A DNA stretch of 6,540 bases, from contig CALEZI010000068.1 in NCBI GenBank assembly GCA_937928755.1, forward strand, positions 1 through 6,540, written 5' to 3'. Shown here one piece after another: positions 1 to 4,283 of the stretch. A program made the translations under genes and the position numbers. Within the stretch, counting starts at the first letter, position 1. Every line of letters starts with the position of its first letter. The stretch is from an uncultured Rhodanobacteraceae bacterium. GTDB lineage: Bacteria > Pseudomonadota > Gammaproteobacteria > Xanthomonadales > SZUA-5. The notes beneath the pieces were generated by a model that saw only the letters and a list, made by a program, of their open reading frames with translations, had not been told where the DNA came from and did not search any database.

Positions 1-20
1 TGGACGGTTCTGAAACCCCG

Positions 21-26
21 TATCAT
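21..26 (+). promoter_or_regulatory. possible -10 box for tRNA-Arg
   Basis: TATCAT matches the sigma-70 consensus TATAAT at 5 of 6 positions. It ends 10 bases before the mature tRNA, so a transcript would carry only a very short 5' leader for RNase P to remove. The matching -35 box would fall at or before the first bases of the window, so it cannot be judged. TGGACG at 1-6 looks like a -35 box but is only 14 bases away, which is too close. Confidence 0.35.
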
Positions 27-36
27 CTCCAACAAC

Positions 37-113
37 GCGCCCGTAGCTCAGCTGGATAGAGTACTGCCCTCCGAAGGCAGTGGTCGGGGGTTCGAATCCC
101 TCCGGGCGCGCCA
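37..113 (+). tRNA. tRNA-Arg (anticodon CCG)
   Basis: This is a complete 77-base cloverleaf. The 7-bp acceptor stem pairs GCGCCCG (37-43) with CGGGCGC (103-109), followed by discriminator G110 and an encoded CCA (111-113). The anticodon stem pairs CTGCC (64-68) with GGCAG (76-80) around the loop CTCCGAA (69-75), giving anticodon CCG at 71-73, which reads the arginine codon CGG. The T arm has the usual GGTTCGAATCC core (about 89-99) and the D arm the usual AGCTCAG start. CGG is a common codon in GC-rich genomes. No T-run terminator follows, and tdk begins 35 bases downstream, so the precursor may extend into tdk. Confidence 0.97.
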
Positions 114-148
114 GATCCAACGCCCTACGCCAGCCCGCATTGCTCCGC

Positions 149-775
149 ATGGCCAAGCTCTATTTCTACTATTCGGCGATGAACGCCGGAAAGACCACGG
201 TGTTGCTGCAGAGCGCGCACAACTACACCGAGCGCGGCATGCGCACGCGTATCTACACGCCGCGCATCGACGACCGCTTCGGCGTCGGCCAGGTGCGTTC
301 GCGCATCGGCCTGGCGGCCGAGGGTCATGTGTTCGATCGCGACGACAACCTGTACGCTCGGGTCGAGGCCGACATCGCCGAGCACGGACCGCTGCACTGT
401 GTGCTGGTCGACGAGGCGCAGTTCCTGAGCAAGGCGCAGGTGTGGCAACTCACGGACATCGTCGACAGGCTCAATGTTCCGGTGCTCGCATATGGATTGC
501 GCACCGACTTCCAGGGCGAGTTGTTCGAGGGCAGCCAGTACCTGCTGGCGTGGGCTGATTCGATCAGCGAGATCAAGACCATCTGCCACACCGGCCGCAA
601 GGCCACGATGGTAGTGCGCGTCGACGATTCCGGGCGCGCCGTCACCCAGGGCGCGCAGGTCGAGATCGGCGGCAACGAGCGCTATGTCTCGGTGTCGCGC
701 GCCGAGTTCAAGCGCGTGTTCGACGGCGATGGGGCGATCCCGCTGAAGCAGGGGAATCTGTTTTCGCAGGGGTGA
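149..775 (+). CDS. tdk: thymidine kinase, type II
   Basis: This cytosolic salvage enzyme phosphorylates thymidine to dTMP with ATP. The 208-residue product is close to the family's usual length (about 205 in E. coli). It shows the P-loop SAMNAGKT (residues 9-16), the VDEAQF segment with the probable catalytic Glu89, YGLRTDF (115-121) and the substrate-side loop GGNERYVSV (174-182). The start at MAKLYFYYSAMN is chosen because it matches the family N-terminus. A longer reading from base 80 would begin inside the tRNA and add 23 unrelated residues. No clear Shine-Dalgarno sequence precedes the ATG. Only 35 bases separate it from the tRNA, so it may be co-transcribed with it. One oddity is the structural zinc site: Cys146 is present, but the positions expected to hold the other ligands read Thr148, Ser183 and Glu186. 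The ATP and nucleoside sites look intact, so the enzyme is probably active. Confidence 0.96.
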   Translation: MAKLYFYYSAMNAGKTTVLLQSAHNYTERGMRTRIYTPRIDDRFGVGQVRSRIGLAAEGHVFDRDDNLYARVEADIAEHGPLHCVLVDEAQFLSKAQVWQLTDIVDRLNVPVLAYGLRTDFQGELFEGSQYLLAWADSISEIKTICHTGRKATMVVRVDDSGRAVTQGAQVEIGGNERYVSVSRAEFKRVFDGDGAIPLKQGNLFSQG

Positions 776-783
776 CTGTCGTT

Positions 784-849
784 TGTGGGAGCGACCTTGC
801 GTCGCGAGCTTTGGCAGCCAACAGCTCGCGACGCAAGGTCGCTCCCACA
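784..849. repeat. inverted pair of REP-like palindromes
   Basis: Two perfect 27-bp arms (784-810 and 823-849) face each other across 12 bases. The spacer itself contains TTGGC/GCCAA, so a cruciform or RNA hairpin could extend almost to the centre. Each arm is a small REP-like unit: a GGAG head followed by the mini-hairpin GCGAC-cttgc-GTCGC (791-805, and 828-842 in mirror orientation). This is the form of a BIME, a pair of REP sequences, as dispersed by RAYT transposases in Pseudomonas and Xanthomonadaceae. It sits between the convergent ends of tdk and the DUF2064 gene, a typical REP location, and may block read-through or stabilise both 3' ends. No T-run follows on either strand, so it is not a standard intrinsic terminator. 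Confidence 0.85.
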
Positions 850-868
850 GGCCATGCCGGGCGGATGC

Positions 869-1525
869 CTACACCTGCAACCATCCTGGAATGCGCTGCC
901 AGAAGCGCTTCTGCGCTGAAGTGGGTTCCACCGGCGGATGCCGGTGCAGCTTGACCAGATCGTCGATGGTATCGAGGTCCTGCTGAGCGGCGAGGCGTGT
1001 CAGCGGTAGCTGCTTGCCGACGGCTTCGATGAAGCGTGCGGCAGTGTTGGCGGCGCCGTAGGGCACGGCCGACCAGTCGTCGTCGAGATCGATATTGGCG
1101 CCGAACAGCACGAAGCCACCGTCGTCGGCAGGGGCGATCACCCGTGCGGGCCCGCCACCGAGTGCAGCGCACGCTTCGCTGATCAGCCAGGGGGTGACCG
1201 CCGGCGCATCGGCACCGAGCAGCAGCGCCCCGCGATGGTGCTCTCGCAACGCGCGGTAGATGCCGGCCATACGCGAGCCGAGATCGCCGGCGGGCTGCAC
1301 CAGCACCGGCCATTCGCCCCAGGCGTCGACGCCCTCCGGCTCGGCGACCGCCCAGTACGGCTGCAATGCGGAAAGGCGCGTGGCCTGGGTCACGCTGCCC
1401 TGCACGCACGCCACGCTGGCGCGATAGACCTCGAGCGCAGTTTCCGGCCCGAGCGCAGCCGCCAGCCGCGTCTTGACCGGGCTCAGGCTGGAGGTCTTGA
1501 CGAACACGGCGATGCCCACGCTCAT
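869..1525 (-). CDS. DUF2064 / TIGR04282-type nucleotidyl- or glycosyltransferase
   Basis: The 218-residue product belongs to the small GT-A-fold family annotated as 'rSAM/selenodomain-associated transferase 1' (TIGR04282, DUF2064), related to the CofC and MobA-like nucleotidyltransferases. The N-terminus GIAVFVKT (4-11) is followed by SPVKTRLA (15-22), the expected nucleotide-binding segment with Lys18 and Arg20. Further in are GDLGSRM (80-86), LLGADAP (102-108) with the metal-binding-type Asp106, PADDGGFVLFG (132-142) and DLDT (183-186). The start at 1525 is preferred over a possible ATG at 1546 because the homologous region begins with SVGIAVFVK. It also gives an ATGA overlap with the stop codon of the upstream glycosyltransferase, typical of translational coupling. 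The substrate is unknown. In other genomes this family pairs with TIGR04283 proteins and sometimes with a radical-SAM enzyme linked to arsenosugar synthesis; no such enzyme is visible here. Confidence 0.88.
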   Translation of the reverse strand: MSVGIAVFVKTSSLSPVKTRLAAALGPETALEVYRASVACVQGSVTQATRLSALQPYWAVAEPEGVDAWGEWPVLVQPAGDLGSRMAGIYRALREHHRGALLLGADAPAVTPWLISEACAALGGGPARVIAPADDGGFVLFGANIDLDDDWSAVPYGAANTAARFIEAVGKQLPLTRLAAQQDLDTIDDLVKLHRHPPVEPTSAQKRFWQRIPGWLQV

Positions 1526-2193
1526 CGCGACCGCGCCTCCTGCCAAGCCTGCAGCCAGGTCAGGCGCTGGTGTTTCCAGGTGGTCGCCAGCCAGCCGTGC
1601 TCGCGGTACTTGCGGGCGCTGGTGTAGAGCGGAGCGGCGATACGGCGAATCGGCACGCGTTGACGCCGCGCTTCCCAGATCAGCGCGTGATCTTCGCCGT
1701 AGCTGCGCGATTCATCGAAGCCGCCGAGTTCATAGAAGCGTTGGCGCTGCAGCAGCAGACCCTGATCGCCGAACGGCAGCCCGAAGGCACTACAGCGCCA
1801 ACCGGCAGCGAGTTCGGTCAGACGCATCAGCGCCGGTCCGTCATCGAGATAGCGCAGATCGAAATAGCCGATGGCGTCTTCGCCGGTCGCGACGAATGTC
1901 AGCAAGGCAGCAAGGGTCGCGGCGGTCGGGCGGCTGTCGGCATGCAGGAACCACAACCAGTCGTGATCGAGGGCGGCGGCGCCGGCATTCTGCTGGCGCG
2001 CGCGCCCGCGACCGGCTTCCGCCCAGCGCTCGGAGGCCTGTCGCGGTCTGCCCTGGAGATCGCCATGGGCGAACACCAGGCGCCGATGCAGCGTCGGCGC
2101 CAACTGGTCGAGCAGGCCGATCAGGCCGCGCCAGTTGCGGTCGCCGGGACCGACCGGGATTACTGCGGCGATGCTTGACCGGGGAATCATCAT
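1522..2193 (-). CDS. TIGR04283-type family 2 glycosyltransferase
   Basis: The 223-residue product is a short GT-A glycosyltransferase of the 'rSAM/selenodomain-associated transferase 2' type (TIGR04283). It shows AVIPV near the N-terminus (10-14), GRARQQNAGA (63-72, the family's GR..QMN.GA-like segment), WFLHADSRP (81-89) with the DxD-like HADS metal site, PFGDQGLL (140-147), GGFDE (157-161) and GEDHAL (166-171), which supplies acidic residues in the acceptor region. No signal peptide or membrane helix is visible, so it is probably cytosolic. The start at 2193 (a second ATG lies at 2190) sits just before the first conserved strand. An upstream ATG at 2280 would add 29 Arg/Gly/Pro-rich residues unlike the family. 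No good Shine-Dalgarno is seen. Its stop overlaps the start of the DUF2064 gene by 4 bases. It lies 124 bases downstream of metJ on the same strand and may share its transcript. The donor and acceptor are unknown. Confidence 0.88.
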   Translation of the reverse strand: MMIPRSSIAAVIPVGPGDRNWRGLIGLLDQLAPTLHRRLVFAHGDLQGRPRQASERWAEAGRGRARQQNAGAAALDHDWLWFLHADSRPTAATLAALLTFVATGEDAIGYFDLRYLDDGPALMRLTELAAGWRCSAFGLPFGDQGLLLQRQRFYELGGFDESRSYGEDHALIWEARRQRVPIRRIAAPLYTSARKYREHGWLATTWKHQRLTWLQAWQEARSR

Positions 2194-2250
2194 CGAGAGC
2201 TGTGGCGGGCGCTCCGGCCCGTCGGCACCGCCGCCGGACGTTCGCGCCTG

Positions 2251-2266
2251 GCGCCGCATGCGGCGC
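2251..2266. repeat. 16-bp perfect GC-rich palindrome
   Basis: GCGCCGCATGCGGCGC reads identically on both strands. It lies in the 124-base gap between metJ and the glycosyltransferase gene. As RNA it could form a tight hairpin, but no T-run follows on either strand, so it is at most a weak pause or processing site. Chance palindromes are common at this GC content. Confidence 0.4.
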
Positions 2267-2293
2267 GCCGGCGATGCCAAACGCCGCTCACCC

Positions 2294-2307
2294 CGATTCC
2301 CGATTCC
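2294..2307. repeat. heptamer CGATTCC, two copies
   Basis: Two exact tandem copies of CGATTCC lie 10 bases beyond the metJ stop codon. The complement reads GGAATCG twice. On its own this is weak, but three other gaps in the window also contain 7-bp tandem units, so it is recorded as part of that pattern. Confidence 0.55.
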
Positions 2308-2317
2308 CCGGCGCTGC

Positions 2318-2557
2318 TCACTCCGGCTTCGCCAACTCCTCGTCGGTCGGCAGCGGCTGGCCGGTGTAGGCGTGCAGGAACGCCTCGGTCAGCAACTCGG
2401 AAATGGTGCCGTGGCGCAACTTCTTGATCTGCCGGCGGGTGCGTTCGTCGGTGAGGATCTTGAGCACATGCACCGGAATGGTCACGGTGATCTTTTTCGT
2501 CGCCTCGGCGCGCTTTCCGCGATCGACGTACGGATTGACGAATTTGTTCTTGGTCAT
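2318..2557 (-). CDS. metJ: methionine repressor MetJ, short at the C-terminus
   Basis: MetJ is a ribbon-helix-helix repressor. Its dimers bind 8-bp met boxes cooperatively when loaded with S-adenosylmethionine, shutting down methionine synthesis genes. The 79-residue product shows the DNA-contacting strand KKITVTIP (21-28), with Lys22 and Thr24 at the positions that read DNA bases in E. coli MetJ. Helix A carries LKILTDERTRRQ (32-43), and the SELLTEAFLHAYTGQPLP segment (53-70) includes the Glu58 and Arg41 equivalents of the corepressor region. The E. coli Phe65 position is Tyr here. The start at 2557 is supported by a GGAGGG ribosome site just upstream; an in-frame ATG at 2611 adds 18 unrelated residues. 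The protein stops after DEELAKPE, about 25 residues before the end of E. coli MetJ (104 aa), losing its C-terminal helix. It is divergent from metY, whose leader carries a met-box array, which supports its role. Confidence 0.95.
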   Translation of the reverse strand: MTKNKFVNPYVDRGKRAEATKKITVTIPVHVLKILTDERTRRQIKKLRHGTISELLTEAFLHAYTGQPLPTDEELAKPE

Positions 2558-2615
2558 GCGCCCTCCATTCAGGCCGAAGGCTAGCAGAAGCGGGGTTGTT
2601 GGTTGGAGCAAAGGT

Positions 2616-2696
2616 GAAATGTGAAACGTTAAACGTTAAACGTGAAAAGAAGCGGGCTTGCGGCTTTTGCTTCACGTTTCACGTTTGACGTTTTAC
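2616..2696. repeat. heptamer arrays (GAAACGT-like) in inverted orientation
   Basis: The left array has 7-bp units GAAATGT, GAAACGT, TAAACGT, TAAACGT from 2616 to 2643. The right array is its mirror: TTCACGT, TTCACGT, TTGACGT, TTTACCC from 2671. Together they form an imperfect inverted repeat with 26-base arms (2621-2646 and 2671-2696, 23 of 26 pairing) and a 24-base loop that can pair partly through AAGC/GCTT. The structure lies between metJ and the metY promoter. The units contain ACGT, as met boxes do, but the period is 7 rather than 8, so they are not a standard MetJ operator. A role as a metJ leader hairpin, insulator or simple repeat remnant is open. Confidence 0.8.
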
Positions 2697-2718
2697 CCAA
2701 GCCGCCACGCAAAGCCCC

Positions 2719-2748
2719 TTGACGCCTCCACGCCAACGCAGCTACGCT
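2719..2748 (+). promoter_or_regulatory. probable sigma-70 promoter of metY
   Basis: The -35 box TTGACG (2719-2724) matches TTGACA at 5 of 6 positions. After an 18-base spacer comes TACGCT (2743-2748), a weaker -10 box keeping the TA and final T of TATAAT. Initiation would fall near 2755-2757, just before the met-box array. Bound MetJ would then lie at and downstream of the start site, blocking polymerase. This is read from the sequence only. Confidence 0.5.
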
Positions 2749-2758
2749 TCCCACCATC

Positions 2759-2814
2759 AGACGTCTAGACGTCTAAACATCTACACATCCAGACTTCCAG
2801 ACTTCCAGACTTCC
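2759..2814. promoter_or_regulatory. MetJ operator: seven tandem 8-bp met boxes
   Basis: Seven consecutive 8-bp units run without a gap: AGACGTCT (2759), AGACGTCT (2767), AAACATCT (2775), ACACATCC (2783), then AGACTTCC three times (2791, 2799, 2807). The first two match the E. coli met-box consensus AGACGTCT perfectly; the others match at 5 or 6 of 8 positions. MetJ dimers bind one per box and cooperate along the array, and known E. coli operators have about two to five boxes. The last unit ends 16 bases before the metY ATG. A vestigial eighth unit, AGAAGGTA (2815-2822), overlaps the ribosome site. MetJ is encoded next to the array, divergently. Confidence 0.9.
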
Positions 2815-2820
2815 AGAAGG
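2815..2820 (+). promoter_or_regulatory. ribosome binding site of metY
   Basis: AGAAGG lies 10 bases before the ATG at 2831 and supports that start. It directly abuts the last full met box, so a MetJ-covered operator would reach the edge of the translation start region. GAAG within it could pair in the RNA with CUUC in any of the three AGACTTCC units. Confidence 0.65.
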
Positions 2821-2830
2821 TATCGCCGCG

Positions 2831-4153
2831 ATGAGCCAGGGCCCGAACTACCGCTTCGAAACGCTGCAACTGCATGCCGGGCAGACGCCGGCTCCGGGCA
2901 CCAATGCGCGGGCGGTGCCGATCTACCAGACCACCAGCTACACCTTTGATTCGGCCGAGCACGGCGCCAAGCTGTTCGCGCTGCAGCAGTTCGGCAACAT
3001 CTACACGCGCATCATGAATCCGACCACCGACGTGTTCGAACAGCGCATTGCCGCGCTGGAAGGCGGCGTCGCGGCGGTGGCGACCAGCTCCGGCCAGGCG
3101 GCGCAGTTCCTGACCATCGCGACGATCTGCCAGGCGGGCGACAACATCGTGTCCACCAGCCTGCTCTACGGCGGCACCTACAACCAGTTCAAGGTGACGC
3201 TGCCGCGCCTCGGCATCAACGTGAAGTTCGTCGACGGCGATGACCCCGAAGCCTTCCGCAAGCTGATCGATGCCAACACCAAGGCGCTCTACGTGGAAAC
3301 CATCGGCAACCCGGGATCCAACGTGCCGGATTTCGAGAAGATCGCGAAGATCGCGCATGAACACGGCATTCCACTGATCGTCGACAACACCTTCGGCGCC
3401 GGTGGCTACCTGGCGCGGCCGATCGACTTCGGTGCCGACATCGTGGTCGCCTCCGCGACCAAGTGGATCGGTGGTCACGGCACCAGCATCGGTGGCGTGA
3501 TCGTCGATTCCGGCAAGTTTGATTGGGGCAACGGCAAGTTCCCGCTGTTCACCGAACCCTCCCCGGCCTATCACGGCTTGAAGTTCTGGGAGGTGTTCGG
3601 CAAGGACGGGCCGTTCGGCAACATCGCCTTTGCCATCCGCGCGCGCGTCGAGGGCTTGCGCGACATCGGCCCGTCGCAATCGCCGTTCAACAGTTTCCTG
3701 CTGCTGCAGGGCCTGGAGACGCTCAGCTTGCGCGTGGAACGCCACAACCAGAACGCCAATGCGCTGGCCCACTGGCTGCGCGCGCACCCGCAGATCAGCA
3801 ACGTCAATTACCTCGGCTTCACCGAGCACCCGAGCCATCTGCGCGCCAAGAAGTACCTGCGGCACGGCTTCGGCTCGGTGTTCACCTTCGAGGTGCTCGG
3901 CGGCAAGGACGCGGCAGAAGGTTTCATCAACAGCCTCAAGCTGGCCAGCCACCTGGCCAACGTCGGCGACGCCAAGACGCTGGTGATCAGCCCGGCCTCT
4001 ACCACCCACCAGCAATTGTCCGAAGCCGAGCAGAAAAGCGCCGGCGTCACACCGGGCCTGGTCCGGGTGTCGGTCGGCATCGAGCACATCGAGGACATCG
4101 TCGCCGATTTCGCGCAGGCGCTGGAGGCGGTGGCGTTGCGGAAGTCCGCTTGA
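2831..4153 (+). CDS. metY: O-acetylhomoserine sulfhydrylase (PLP enzyme)
   Basis: MetY (EC 2.5.1.49) replaces the acetyl group of O-acetylhomoserine with sulfide to form homocysteine, bypassing cystathionine. The 440-residue product has the typical MetY N-terminus FETLQLHAGQ (9-18), YTRIMNPT (58-65, the Tyr and Arg that hold the cofactor phosphate), the SSGQAA segment (86-91), VDNTFG (184-189) with the pyridine-nitrogen Asp185, and SATKWIGGHG (208-217) with the Schiff-base Lys211. The long insert near SGKFDWGNGKFP and the overall length fit MetY better than the shorter cystathionine gamma-synthase or MetZ (about 390-400 residues), so an acetyl rather than succinyl substrate is expected. It is the first gene of the rightward operon, preceded by a promoter and met-box array, and followed 130 bases later by the MetX-homoserine dehydrogenase gene that supplies its substrate. 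A perfect hairpin overlaps the stop codon. Confidence 0.95.
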   Translation: MSQGPNYRFETLQLHAGQTPAPGTNARAVPIYQTTSYTFDSAEHGAKLFALQQFGNIYTRIMNPTTDVFEQRIAALEGGVAAVATSSGQAAQFLTIATICQAGDNIVSTSLLYGGTYNQFKVTLPRLGINVKFVDGDDPEAFRKLIDANTKALYVETIGNPGSNVPDFEKIAKIAHEHGIPLIVDNTFGAGGYLARPIDFGADIVVASATKWIGGHGTSIGGVIVDSGKFDWGNGKFPLFTEPSPAYHGLKFWEVFGKDGPFGNIAFAIRARVEGLRDIGPSQSPFNSFLLLQGLETLSLRVERHNQNANALAHWLRAHPQISNVNYLGFTEHPSHLRAKKYLRHGFGSVFTFEVLGGKDAAEGFINSLKLASHLANVGDAKTLVISPASTTHQQLSEAEQKSAGVTPGLVRVSVGIEHIEDIVADFAQALEAVALRKSA

Positions 4154-4165
4154 GCGGACTTCCGC
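4138..4165. repeat. perfect 13-bp inverted repeat over the metY stop
   Basis: GCGGAAGTCCGCT (4138-4150) pairs perfectly with AGCGGACTTCCGC (4153-4165), placing the TGA stop codon (4151-4153) in the tip. In RNA the hairpin would have a 12-bp stem and a TTGA loop. A purine run rather than a T-run follows, so it is not a standard intrinsic terminator for metY. It could act as a partial terminator, a pause site or a 3'-end stabiliser that makes metY mRNA more abundant than the downstream part. Confidence 0.7.
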
Positions 4166-4200
4166 AGGAAAAAGGAAAAGGGAAAAGGAAAAGGGGAGAG
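4166..4200 (+). repeat. 35-base homopurine tract with mirror symmetry
   Basis: All 35 bases are A or G, mainly alternating A4-5 and G2-3 blocks. Bases 4170-4192 form a perfect mirror repeat (A4 G2 A4 G3 A4 G2 A4), the kind of sequence that can form a triplex (H-DNA). The run is also roughly complementary to the CCATTTT array 28 bases downstream, so the leader of metX could fold back on itself. Its end contributes GGGGAG (4193-4198), which pairs with CTCCCC (4204-4209) in a small hairpin. Confidence 0.75.
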
Positions 4201-4225
4201 TAACTCCCCGAAGCCCGAACCGCCC

Positions 4226-4264
<39 letters not shown>

Positions 4265-4283
4265 CAACTCCGGGGCTGCCCAG

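Noticed and set aside
95..113. tRNA 3' end as an integration (att) site
   Set aside because: No direct repeat of this end was seen elsewhere in the window and there is no integrase gene. The neighbours are core genes.
80..148. Upstream extension of tdk
   Set aside because: This start lies inside the tRNA gene, and the added 23 residues do not resemble Tdk N-termini.
2194..2280. 29-residue N-terminal extension of the TIGR04283 glycosyltransferase
   Set aside because: The extension is Arg/Gly/Pro-rich, includes the 16-bp palindrome, and precedes the first conserved strand of the family. The start at 2193 fits the usual length.
2616..2696. AAACGTT repeats as a second MetJ operator
   Set aside because: They contain ACGT, but the period is 7 bp, and MetJ dimers stack at 8-bp spacing. 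No unit matches AGACGTCT well.
2558..2830. SAM or SAH riboswitch upstream of metY or metJ
   Set aside because: I could not find a conserved riboswitch core. The space is occupied by heptamer repeats, a promoter and met boxes.
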